Shown: positions 1 through 6,809 of the stretch, in pieces | Numbering within the stretch: the first letter of the stretch is position 1 | How the letters are laid out: each line of letters starts with the position of its first letter | NCBI GenBank assembly: GCA_947177515.1 | Contig: CAMWUU010000181.1 | Coordinates: 1-7,317, forward strand | Direction: 5' to 3' | Length of the DNA: 7,317 bases | Source: an uncultured Lachnospiraceae bacterium | GTDB lineage: Bacteria; Bacillota; Clostridia; Lachnospirales; Lachnospiraceae | Made by a program: the position numbers and the translations under genes | Notes under the pieces: generated by a model | Told to the model about the DNA's origin: nothing | The model's input: the letters and a program-made list of their open reading frames with translations, nothing else | The model's database searches: none

Positions 1-31
1 ATACGGAACTGAAAACAGTATGTGTCCGTAT

Positions 32-92
32 CGTACCCGGAGGAATTTTTGGGAGGGAAGCGGACAAAAATTGCTCCAGGGTGGTGGGTACG
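32..92 (+). repeat. Hairpin A, first copy (long interrupted inverted repeat)
   Basis: The left arm is CGTACCC (32-38), GGAG (39-42), one G, then AATTTTTG (44-51). The right arm is CAAAAATT (65-72), one G, CTCC (74-77), then after an 8-base bulge GGGTACG (86-92). That gives 19 possible base pairs with one G-G mismatch and a 13-base purine-rich loop (52-64). The GGAGG in the left arm resembles a Shine-Dalgarno sequence and would be sequestered in the stem. The arms are seen directly in the sequence; folding in RNA is inferred. Confidence 0.8.
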
Positions 93-140
93 GGGAGGAC
101 ACATACGGAACTGAAAACAGTATGTGTCCGTATCGTACCC
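86..140 (+). repeat. Hairpin B spanning the unit junction, with outer arms shared with hairpin A
   Basis: GGACACATAC (97-106) is the exact reverse complement of GTATGTGTCC (120-129), a 10-bp stem around a 13-base loop. An alternative pairing uses ACTG-AAAA-CAGT as the tip. Outside this stem, GGGTACG (86-92) can pair with CGTACCC (134-140) across a 4x4 internal loop. Those outer arms are the same heptamers that close hairpins A1 and A2, so the extended form of B competes with A. A truncated B lies at the window start (right arm GTATGTGTCC at 18-27), and a left arm with no partner lies at 199-208. Confidence 0.78.
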
Positions 141-194
141 GGAGGAATTTTTGGGAGAGAAGCGGACAAAAATTGCTCCAAGGTGGTGGGTACG
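134..194 (+). repeat. Hairpin A, second copy
   Basis: This is the same architecture as 32-92. The arms are CGTACCC (134-140), GGAG (141-144) and AATTTTTG (146-153), against CAAAAATT (167-174), CTCC (176-179) and GGGTACG (188-194). The two bases that differ from the first copy fall in the terminal loop (158) and the bulge (181), so the stems are unchanged. This copy ends 27 bases before the AAGGAG of the ATPase gene, so in a read-through transcript it would be the last large structure before the start codon. Confidence 0.8.
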
Positions 195-234
195 GGGAGG
201 ACACATACGGAACTGATAATAAGGAGAAAAAAAT

Positions 235-1008
235 ATGAGCATTTTGGAAGCGCAGGGTGTCAAAAAGATTTATACGACAAGATTTGGAGGAAACAAGGTG
301 GAGGCACTAAAAAATGTATCCTTCACCGTGGAGGAAGGTGAGTATGTGGCAATTATGGGCGAGTCCGGCTCCGGAAAAACAACACTGCTCAATATACTAG
401 CAGCACTTGACCGCCCGACAGCCGGAAGGGTGCTGCTCGATGGGCAGGAGATCGGGGCGATCAAGGAATCCGCAATCGCCGCATTCAGGCGGGATAACCT
501 TGGCTTTGTGTTCCAGGATTTTAACCTGCTTGATACCTTTTCACTGGAGGATAATATCTACCTTCCGCTTGTCCTAATGGGCAAACACTATGATGAAATG
601 CATAACAGGCTGATGCCGATCGCCGACCGGCTCGGAATCTCGCAACTCTTAAAAAAATATCCTTATGAGGTATCCGGCGGACAGAAACAGCGGGCGGCAG
701 TCGCAAGGACACTGATCACAAGACCAAAGCTTGTGCTGGCCGATGAGCCTACGGGGGCACTCGACTCAAAATCAACCGAAGAACTGCTTGATATATTTGA
801 GGATGTCAACCGTATGGGGCAGACTATCGTAATGGTAACGCATTCCGTCAAAGCAGCAAGCCGTGCAGGGCGCGTGATGTTTATCCGTGACGGTGAAGTA
901 TTCCACCAGATCTATCGTGCAAACAGCACGAACGAAGAACTTTACCAGAAAATTTCGGATACGCTGACACTGCTTGCCAACCGAAAAACCAGCGCGGCGA
1001 TCGGTTAG
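235..1008 (+). CDS. ABC transporter ATP-binding protein, BceA/MacB-like
   Basis: This 257-residue protein is a complete nucleotide-binding subunit that would hydrolyse ATP in the cytoplasm to drive the membrane partner encoded next. Visible motifs in order are Walker A GESGSGKT (42-49), Q-loop glutamine in FVFQD (Q94), signature VSGGQ (146-150), Walker B LVLADE (166-171, catalytic E171), D-loop GALD (174-177) and switch histidine H203 in VTHS. The EPTGALDS segment and overall length fit the MacB/LolD/BceA branch, whose members pair with FtsX-type permeases and often confer resistance to cell-wall-active peptides. The start at 235 is set by AAGGAG at 221-226, eight bases upstream. The permease gene begins 19 bases after the stop, so the two are surely one operon. 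The C-terminus beyond about residue 225 is a short tail without a known motif. Assignment to the Bce group rests mainly on the partner; the substrate is unknown. Confidence 0.95.
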   Translation: MSILEAQGVKKIYTTRFGGNKVEALKNVSFTVEEGEYVAIMGESGSGKTTLLNILAALDRPTAGRVLLDGQEIGAIKESAIAAFRRDNLGFVFQDFNLLDTFSLEDNIYLPLVLMGKHYDEMHNRLMPIADRLGISQLLKKYPYEVSGGQKQRAAVARTLITRPKLVLADEPTGALDSKSTEELLDIFEDVNRMGQTIVMVTHSVKAASRAGRVMFIRDGEVFHQIYRANSTNEELYQKISDTLTLLANRKTSAAIG

Positions 1009-1027
1009 GAAAAGGGGGGATGAGTAG

Positions 1028-3076
1028 ATGAAACATACTATATATCCAAGACTGGCATGGACCGGCATCCGCAAGAACAGCCGCCTGTACCTGCCATATA
1101 TCTTAACCTGCATCGGGATGGTGATCATGTTTTACATTATATCCTTCCTCTCCGCAAGCGACTATATCGGAAGCTGCAAGGGCGGGAAGCAGATGCAGAT
1201 GGTGCTGCAGATCTGCTGCGGCCTGATAGGATTTTTGTCGGCGCTTTTTCTGTTCTACACAAATTCTTTTCTTATGCGCCGCAGGAAAAAGGAGTTTGGA
1301 CTTTATAATATCCTGGGTATGGGGAAATGGAATATTGCACGTGTACTTTTATGGGAAACCATAATGATCGCGGGGATCTCACTTTTTGCAGGAGTAGTGC
1401 TTGGTGTATTGCTGTCAAAGATCGCAGAACTATGCATGGTCAATATCCTTGGGGCAGAGGCACTGTTTTTGATGAGTGTTGATATAACAAGCATTCTTCA
1501 TACACTTATACTGTTTTCCATGATTTTCCTTCTGATCCTTGCCAACGCCCTAAGGCAGCTCCACTTTGCAAATCCAATTGAACTTTTGCACAGTGAAAAT
1601 ACTGGGGAACGTCCGCCGCGCGCTAATTGGCTTTTTGCGGTGGTTGGCGTGGCTCTTTTAGGTGGGGCGTATTACCTTGCAGTAACACTGGAAAACCCGA
1701 TCGAGGTTATGCTGTTGTTTTTTGTTGCCGTGATCATGGTAATTGCTGCAACCTACCTGCTTTTTATGGCGGGTTCCGTTGTTATTTGTAAGGTATTACA
1801 GCGGAATAAAAAATATTATTACCGTACAAATCATTTTATATCCGTTTCCTCCATGGTCTACCGCATGAAGCGTAACGGCGCGGGGCTTGCCTCCATCTGT
1901 ATCCTGTGTACAATGGTTTTAGTTATGGTATCCTCGACTGTCTGCCTCTATGTTGGCAAGGAGGAAGGCATGCGGATCCGCTATCCAAGGGATATCAATT
2001 TCTATGCCCGCACAGATAATGCGGCTGCCTTGACCGGGACGGAAGCGGAGGAACTAAGGGGGATTTTCCATAAGGTTCTGTCAGGGTATCCGCAAAAGGT
2101 GGAAAATTTTATGGATTACCGCCGGGGGGAAACGAGTGTATATGAGAAGGATGGGGTGCTGTGGACGGAGGATCCGGGGGTGTACGCCTCGGATATTGGG
2201 AAAATATGGCAGGTTTATCTGGTGCCGCTTGAGGATTATAATCGTTTAATGGGGGAGAACGAGGAACTTTCGGGGAGAGAAGTGTTGCTATATACAACAA
2301 AAAGGTCTTATAACGGGAAAGAAATTTGTCTTTCAAACCATACACCGTTTACCGTTAAAAAGAATGTTGATTTTATTGATGATGGGGAAGCTGCGATGAT
2401 AGCGATTCCGTCGATGTTTCTTATCGTCGCGGATTTTGACGCGGTGGCAGAAGAATTTTCAGGGTTGGTCGACTATGCGGGGGACAAAGCATTTTCCATA
2501 AAGTGGATTTACGCTTTTGATCTTGCCTTTGAGGATGAGGGACAGGTGGAGATTACGAATGAAATCTGGGACAGCGTCATGCAATATGAAAAGGATCGAA
2601 TCGAGGAAAGTGTTTTTACATCCTTGCAGATTGAGGGTATCGCGAAAGAGAGGTCAAATTTTTTCGCGTTGTATGGCGGGCTGTTCTTCCTGGGGATTCT
2701 GCTTGGCATTGTCTTTGTATTTGCGGCGGTTCTGATTATGTACTATAAACAGGTTTCAGAAGGATACGAGGATCAGTCCCGGTTTGAGATTATGCAGAAG
2801 GTTGGCATGACGAAGGAGGAGATTAAAAAGAGTGTGAATTCCCAGGTGATCACCGTATTTTTCCTGCCGCTTCTGGCTGCGGGGCTGCACCTTGCCTTTG
2901 CTTTCCCAATGATAAATAAATGCCTGGTTATGTTTGGACTGATGAATGGGGAACTTCTGGCGGTAGTGACACTTATTTGTTTTGGGGTGTTTGCCTTACT
3001 GTATGTAGCCGTGTACCGGATTACATCGCATTCGTATTATGCGATTGTAAGCGGGATGGGAAGGGATGTACACTAA
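1028..3076 (+). CDS. FtsX-type ABC transporter permease, BceB-like
   Basis: This 682-residue membrane protein is the partner of the ATPase just upstream. Hydrophobic segments suggest ten helices at about 22-43, 58-79, 107-130, 155-174, 200-219, 226-249, 285-308, 547-573, 605-628 and 641-663. A hydrophilic domain of roughly 235 residues (about 309-545) lies between helices 7 and 8 and should face outside. That 7 + large loop + 3 plan and the length match BceB/VraE-type permeases, where the loop takes part in sensing peptide antibiotics. The motifs KEFGLYNILGMGK (88-100) and FEIMQKVGMTKEEI (586-599) are the paired FtsX-family cytoplasmic segments that contact the ATPase. GGGGGG (1014-1019) lies eight bases before the chosen ATG. 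An earlier ATG at 1020 gives only a three-codon frame whose TGA overlaps the real start. The ligand cannot be read from the sequence; bacitracin, lantibiotics and similar peptides are typical of the family. Confidence 0.92.
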   Translation: MKHTIYPRLAWTGIRKNSRLYLPYILTCIGMVIMFYIISFLSASDYIGSCKGGKQMQMVLQICCGLIGFLSALFLFYTNSFLMRRRKKEFGLYNILGMGKWNIARVLLWETIMIAGISLFAGVVLGVLLSKIAELCMVNILGAEALFLMSVDITSILHTLILFSMIFLLILANALRQLHFANPIELLHSENTGERPPRANWLFAVVGVALLGGAYYLAVTLENPIEVMLLFFVAVIMVIAATYLLFMAGSVVICKVLQRNKKYYYRTNHFISVSSMVYRMKRNGAGLASICILCTMVLVMVSSTVCLYVGKEEGMRIRYPRDINFYARTDNAAALTGTEAEELRGIFHKVLSGYPQKVENFMDYRRGETSVYEKDGVLWTEDPGVYASDIGKIWQVYLVPLEDYNRLMGENEELSGREVLLYTTKRSYNGKEICLSNHTPFTVKKNVDFIDDGEAAMIAIPSMFLIVADFDAVAEEFSGLVDYAGDKAFSIKWIYAFDLAFEDEGQVEITNEIWDSVMQYEKDRIEESVFTSLQIEGIAKERSNFFALYGGLFFLGILLGIVFVFAAVLIMYYKQVSEGYEDQSRFEIMQKVGMTKEEIKKSVNSQVITVFFLPLLAAGLHLAFAFPMINKCLVMFGLMNGELLAVVTLICFGVFALLYVAVYRITSHSYYAIVSGMGRDVH

Positions 3077-3125
3077 AAAGCTGAAAATATACTGGATTTT
3101 CGTTGCAAAGCGAAAGAAAACACTC

Positions 3126-3154
3126 TTGAAATCGTCCATAAAGTACGTTAAAAT
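3126..3154 (+). promoter_or_regulatory. Candidate sigma-A promoter in the gap after the permease gene
   Basis: TTGAAA (3126-3131) and TAAAAT (3149-3154) each match the consensus at five of six positions and are separated by exactly 17 bases. The expected start would be near 3161. A terminator-type hairpin begins about 23 bases later, so the product would be either a transcript of about 60 bases or a leader reading through into the acetyltransferase gene. This is a motif match only, in an AT-rich gap. Confidence 0.4.
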
Positions 3155-3183
3155 AATATGGGTGAAACCGTGTTTTTATAAGC

Positions 3184-3220
3184 AGGGAAGGGCGGGGAAA
3201 CGCCCTTCCTTACTTTATTT
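3184..3220 (+). terminator. Rho-independent terminator after the ABC operon
   Basis: GGAAGGGCG (3186-3194) is perfectly complementary to CGCCCTTCC (3201-3209) around a GGGAAA loop. The stem can be extended by a G-U and an A-T pair to 3184-3211. The T-rich tail TTACTTTATTT follows at once. It lies 108 bases after the permease stop and 85 bases before the acetyltransferase start, so it most simply ends the transporter operon. Confidence 0.85.
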
Positions 3221-3305
3221 GCAGGGAAATGAATAAATATCTGTAGTATAGGAAAACATTCCCCTACTCGGTTTTATGTAGAATATCAGGAAAGAAGGGA
3301 AAACA

Positions 3306-3773
3306 ATGCAGATTAGACGTGCAGATTTGTCTGATTTGGAAGAAATTAACAAATTATTATTTCAGGTACATAAGGTGCATTCCGATGGAAGACCTGATAT
3401 TTTTAGGCCTGGTAACAAAAAATATACGGATGAGGAACTTGCGGAAATCATTGTTGATGAGAAAAAGCCGATTTTTGTAGGAATCCTTAATGGGCATGTG
3501 GCAGGATACGCCTTTTGTGTGTTTGTGGAGCATACAGTGGAGCGTTCCCTCTCGGATATCCGTACACTCTATATTGACGATCTTTGCGTGGATGAAAAAC
3601 TGCGTGGCCAGCACATTGGAAAGGAGATTTACGAGTATGTGCTGGCATTCGCAAGGGGGGCGGGATGCCACAACCTGACATTAAACGTGTGGGCGTGCAA
3701 CACAGGAGCAATGCGGTTTTATGAGAGCTGCGGGCTTCGCGTGCAGAAGGTTTTGATGGAACAGATTTTATAG
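3306..3773 (+). CDS. GNAT-family N-acetyltransferase
   Basis: This 155-residue soluble protein should transfer an acetyl group from acetyl-CoA to an amine; the substrate is unknown. It has the full single-domain GNAT layout. The N-terminal strand and helix are IRRADLSDLEEINKL (3-17), followed by a basic/acidic linker, the central strands (about 56-75), and motif A with LYIDDLCVDEKLRGQHIGKE (88-107). In motif A, R100-G-Q-H-I-G105 is the pyrophosphate-binding loop. Motif B is LNVWACNTGAMRFYESCGL (126-144), including the N132 and Y139 positions common in the family. The start is supported by AGAAGG about six bases upstream. The gene is flanked by the terminator at 3184-3220 and a long AT-rich gap, so it is probably transcribed alone. 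It could modify a protein N-terminus, a small molecule or an antibiotic; nothing visible chooses among these. Confidence 0.9.
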   Translation: MQIRRADLSDLEEINKLLFQVHKVHSDGRPDIFRPGNKKYTDEELAEIIVDEKKPIFVGILNGHVAGYAFCVFVEHTVERSLSDIRTLYIDDLCVDEKLRGQHIGKEIYEYVLAFARGAGCHNLTLNVWACNTGAMRFYESCGLRVQKVLMEQIL

Positions 3774-3818
3774 AGGCAAGATTTAATCACCGGATATACA
3801 GAATATAGGAATAAATTC

Positions 3819-3847
3819 TTGTAAATTGGAAAGAAAAATGATAGACT
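3819..3847 (+). promoter_or_regulatory. Candidate extended -10 promoter in the gap before the GH3 gene
   Basis: TTGTAA (3819-3824) is followed after 17 bases by TAGACT (3842-3847), which has a TG one base upstream (3839-3840) as in extended -10 promoters. A second possibility in the same gap is an exact TATAAT at 3884-3889, but it lacks a recognisable -35 box. Between these and the GH3 start, the gap (3774-4042) also contains a short perfect DNA palindrome, CTATT-C-AATAG (3997-4007), that could be an operator half-site pair. I see no terminator for the acetyltransferase gene. All of these are motif matches in AT-rich DNA. Confidence 0.3.
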
Positions 3848-4023
3848 GTAAATATCTAAATATCGGACTGGGAGAGGAATAAATATAATTGTAGAATGTA
3901 GTTTAAAAATACATATATAGATTAATTCCTTGCTTCTTCATTTATATTCTGGCAATCGGGGGATTATAAACAGGAACAGGGGAGGTCAGTCAATTCCTAT
4001 TCAATAGACCGGAAAAATAAAAG

Positions 4024-4030
4024 AGAAAGG
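4024..4030 (+). promoter_or_regulatory. Ribosome binding site deciding the GH3 start
   Basis: AGAAAGG (4024-4030) directly abuts the ATG at 4031, which leaves no spacer, but lies 12 bases before the in-frame ATG at 4043. The downstream ATG is therefore the more likely start, giving a protein beginning MSSFYALTSN rather than one with four extra residues. Confidence 0.6.
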
Positions 4031-4042
4031 ATGATTTTGACA

Positions 4043-6616
4043 ATGAGTAGTTTTTATGCTTTGACCTCCAATAAGGTCACGGAATTAGAAAAGAAGAATC
4101 AAGAGATTGTGCGCCGTCTGGCGGGCGAGTGTATGGTGCTGTTAAAAAATAATGGCGCGCTCCCGCTTGGCAAAACCGGCAGGATTGCGATGTATGGCGA
4201 TGGGGTGCGCCATACGGTTAAAGGCGGAACGGGTTCGGGCGACGTGAACACAAGGGAGGTGGTCACAGTTGAACAGGGGATGATTGATGCCGGATTTTCT
4301 ATTACCTCAAAAACATGGCTTGACGCTTATGACGCGCGCTATGAACAGGCAAAAAAAGACTATCTGGATGATATTTATAAAAAGGCAAATGGAAATCATT
4401 CCCATATGATCGGGCTGATGTTTGAATTCCCATTCTTCCCGCCGGATGTGCTAAAGATCATAGAGGCAGATGTGGCGGAGGCAGACACGGATACAGCGGT
4501 GTTTGTGATTACGCGAAATTCTGGCGAGGGGAAAGACCGCACCAACCGCAAGGGCGATTATTTGCTGACGGACGGCGAGGAGGAGGCAATCCGTTTTCTG
4601 GCGGAGCATTATGAAAAATGTATTGTCCTCTTAAATGTGGGCGGCGTAATGGACATGTCCGTGATCAACCAGATTTCCGGTGTGGATGCGGTGCTGCTGA
4701 TCGGACAGACCGGAAATATCGGTGGTTTTGTGGTGGCAGATGTCCTATCTGGGAAAAGCATCCCTTCAGGGAAACTAACCGATACCTGGGCAAAGCAGTA
4801 CTCGGATTACCCATCCTCAGCAGAGTTTGGGAAGGCGAATGGGAATCTGGATGATGAATATTATAAAGAGGGCATCTATGTTGGTTACCGCTATTTTGAC
4901 AGTTTTGGTGTGGAACCGGAGTATTGTTTTGGTTATGGACTTGGCTATACGATCTTTTCGATGCGGCCGCAGGATGTGGTTGTAGAGGACGGAAAAATCA
5001 CTGTGCGGGTAAAAGTGGAGAATATGGGGAAAAAATACGCGGGCAGGGAAGTGGTGCAGGTCTATACCACAATGATTGGCGGACAGATCGAGAAGCCTTA
5101 TCAGGAGCTTAGGGGATTTGCAAAAACAAAGGAACTAGCACCCGGGGAGGAAGAGATGGTTACCGTTACCTTTGCCGTGGCAGATATGGCATCCTATGAT
5201 GTGCGGGACGCGTCATGGAAACTCGAGGCGGGGAAGTATTTTATCCGTGTCGGCAGCAGTTCGCGCAATGCAGATATAGCGGGGGTTTTGAATCTTTATG
5301 AAACAATTGTAACATCGAAACTGAAAAATCTTTTTGCGCTGGATGTGGCGATGGAGGAACTTTCCGATACCAGTATGGATAAACGGATGGCGCTTCCGGT
5401 CACAGTGGATTGTACAAGGATACAGGTGGATGATGTCAGTGTGATTGACCTGAATGCTTTAGAGATTGCACAAAATACGGTGGTCTATGATGCAGAGCGT
5501 CCAGTTTATCCGGATTCCTGTGCGGACAGAAAACTGACACTTATTGATGTGCGGGAGGGACGGGCTGCGTTAAGCCAGCTTGTTGCGCAGCTTTGCACAG
5601 AGGAGATGGCTAAGTTATGTGTCGGTCGGTTTGGCGATATCCACACGCATTCCGGAATGATTGGTTCCGCTTCTGCGGCAGTGCCGGGCGCAGCAGCGGA
5701 TACAATATCGACACTGATTAAAGAGCGGGGAATCCCGAATATGATCCTGGCAGATGGCCCTGCGGGGCTACGCCTCTACCCGCACTTTAAGGCGACACCG
5801 GAGGGGAAACTCCTGCCGGGCGGGGAGGTGTTTGGTATGGATACGGCACCATTCAGGGAGGATACCCCAAAAGATGCAGTGGATTATTATCAGTACTGTA
5901 CGGCGATCCCGATTGCAAATACCCTGGCACAGTCTTTTGATATGGAATTATTCAAACAGATGGGGCGCGCCATCGGGGAGGAGATGAAGCAGTTCCATGT
6001 TCATTTCTGGTTAGCACCGGGTATGAATATTCACCGGAATCCTTTGTGCGGGCGCAATTTCGAGTATTATTCCGAAGATCCCCTGCTCTCTGGGAAATGT
6101 GCGGCGGCGATGACGCACGGCGTGCAGTCCTTCCCGGGTCAGGGAACAACAATCAAGCATTATGCGGGCAATAACCTGGAGGATAACCGTCAGTTTAACA
6201 ATTCGCATATCAGCGAGCGGGCGTTGCGCGAGATTTACTTAAAGGGTTTTGAGATTGCGGTAAAGGAATCGCAGCCGTACTCGATTATGACCTCATACAA
6301 CCTGCTAAACGGCGTGCACACTGCCAATCATTATGAACTGATCCAGAATGTGGCGCGTGACGAGTGGGGCTTTGAGGGTGTGGTAATGACGGATTGGTTT
6401 ACCACGCAGGATACTTCGGGAGGACACAAAAAAGCATACCCGCATTCGAGCGCGGTACAGTGCATAAAAGTCGGTAATGATCTGATTATGCCAGGGTGCG
6501 AGCAGAATGTTAAGGATATTATTGCTGCGGTGGAAAAGGGGGAGGAGATCACTCTGGCCGATCTGCAGTTCTGTGTGATGAATATTTTGAAAATTGCGCT
6601 GCGTGTAGAGGGATAG
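4043..6616 (+). CDS. Family 3 glycoside hydrolase (beta-glucosidase-like) with inverted domain order
   Basis: This 857-residue enzyme should hydrolyse beta-linked glycosides by the retaining mechanism. No signal peptide or membrane segment is seen, so it probably acts in the cytoplasm on imported oligosaccharides. The domain order is the GH3 alpha/beta sandwich (about 30-290), an FnIII-like domain (about 307-405), a linker of roughly 100 residues, then the TIM barrel (about 510-857). Usual GH3 enzymes have the barrel first; the reversed order is known from Ruminococcus albus and Butyrivibrio fibrisolvens beta-glucosidases. The predicted nucleophile is D784 in VVMTDWF. The predicted acid/base is E162 in NSGEGKDR, by comparison with the SGEGxDR motif of Thermotoga-type GH3 enzymes. 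Other substrate-site motifs are ADGPAGLR, GRNFEYYSEDP (R671 in the motif) and IKHYAGNN (K705-H706). An in-frame ATG at 4031 would add four residues. Exact sugar specificity (glucose, xylose or other) cannot be read. Confidence 0.93.
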   Translation: MSSFYALTSNKVTELEKKNQEIVRRLAGECMVLLKNNGALPLGKTGRIAMYGDGVRHTVKGGTGSGDVNTREVVTVEQGMIDAGFSITSKTWLDAYDARYEQAKKDYLDDIYKKANGNHSHMIGLMFEFPFFPPDVLKIIEADVAEADTDTAVFVITRNSGEGKDRTNRKGDYLLTDGEEEAIRFLAEHYEKCIVLLNVGGVMDMSVINQISGVDAVLLIGQTGNIGGFVVADVLSGKSIPSGKLTDTWAKQYSDYPSSAEFGKANGNLDDEYYKEGIYVGYRYFDSFGVEPEYCFGYGLGYTIFSMRPQDVVVEDGKITVRVKVENMGKKYAGREVVQVYTTMIGGQIEKPYQELRGFAKTKELAPGEEEMVTVTFAVADMASYDVRDASWKLEAGKYFIRVGSSSRNADIAGVLNLYETIVTSKLKNLFALDVAMEELSDTSMDKRMALPVTVDCTRIQVDDVSVIDLNALEIAQNTVVYDAERPVYPDSCADRKLTLIDVREGRAALSQLVAQLCTEEMAKLCVGRFGDIHTHSGMIGSASAAVPGAAADTISTLIKERGIPNMILADGPAGLRLYPHFKATPEGKLLPGGEVFGMDTAPFREDTPKDAVDYYQYCTAIPIANTLAQSFDMELFKQMGRAIGEEMKQFHVHFWLAPGMNIHRNPLCGRNFEYYSEDPLLSGKCAAAMTHGVQSFPGQGTTIKHYAGNNLEDNRQFNNSHISERALREIYLKGFEIAVKESQPYSIMTSYNLLNGVHTANHYELIQNVARDEWGFEGVVMTDWFTTQDTSGGHKKAYPHSSAVQCIKVGNDLIMPGCEQNVKDIIAAVEKGEEITLADLQFCVMNILKIALRVEG

Positions 6617-6773
6617 AGTGCTTGCCGTATGGCGGTGCAGGAAATTATAAGCCAAAAGATTGTGATGGGTGATTCGCAGTATCTGTTAAGACACTGCAAT
6701 GTGGGGACATATAGGAAAGACAAACCGCACCCCTAGAAAGATTTTGGATACAAATGCATAAAGCGCTAATGAA

Positions 6774-6790
6774 TTGATAGCATATATCAA
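6774..6790. promoter_or_regulatory. Operator-like inverted repeat upstream of the partial gene
   Basis: TTGATA (6774-6779) and TATCAA (6785-6790) are perfect inverted repeats with a five-base spacer GCATA. TTGATA could also serve as a -35 box, but the best -10-like sequence (TAAAAT, 6802-6807) is 22 bases away, too far for a normal promoter. A second semi-palindrome around AGCGCT (6762-6767) lies just upstream and recalls LacI-family half-sites without matching a full consensus. The rest of the gap after the GH3 stop (6617-6761) shows no convincing terminator or gene. Confidence 0.35.
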
Positions 6791-6809
6791 ACAGGTAATG
6801 ATAAAATCA

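Larger units (their letters stand above)
1..216. repeat. 102-bp tandem repeat array upstream of ABC transporter operon
   Basis: Two full units (1-102 and 103-204) and the first 12 bases of a third (205-216) are arranged head to tail. The units differ at two positions only: 56/158 (G/A) and 79/181 (G/A). The first unit starts at the window edge, so the array may extend upstream. The third copy loses identity after 216, five bases before the AAGGAG of the following gene. Each unit contains two nested inverted-repeat systems, listed separately, so the array is mostly potential stem-loops. The period is a multiple of three, which keeps several forward frames open. I regard those frames as by-products: the candidate starts have no convincing ribosome binding site and the translations are low in complexity and match no family I know. 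The array could be a palindromic intergenic repeat family, a regulator-binding array or a structured 5' leader. Sequence alone does not decide. Confidence 0.95.

Noticed and set aside
71..92. AGGGTGG-like string in the repeat resembling the T-box core
   Set aside because: The T-box core continues NACCGCG, whereas here the string continues TGGGTACG. There is no specifier stem or terminator, and the following gene is not an aminoacyl-tRNA synthetase or amino-acid gene.
1..216. CRISPR array
   Set aside because: The units are contiguous 102-bp copies with no variable spacers between short repeats, and no cas genes are present.
81..341. Overlapping open frame starting at GTG and running into the ATPase gene
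   Set aside because: It is open only because the repeat length is a multiple of three. It overlaps the well supported ATPase start, has no convincing ribosome binding site, and its translation is out of frame with a conserved protein.
6305..6723. Minus-strand open frames over the 3' end of the GH3 gene and the following gap
   Set aside because: They are antisense to conserved GH3 barrel motifs including the nucleophile region. Their translations show no recognisable domain and no ribosome binding site is evident.
6744..6772. TTGGAT-17-TAATGA as a promoter for the partial gene
   Set aside because: The -10 box matches the consensus at only about half of its positions and there is no extended -10, so it is too weak to list.
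6753..6772. Possible catabolite-response (cre) site around AAAGCGCTAAT
   Set aside because: The outer TG and CA positions of the cre consensus are not met when the central CG is aligned.
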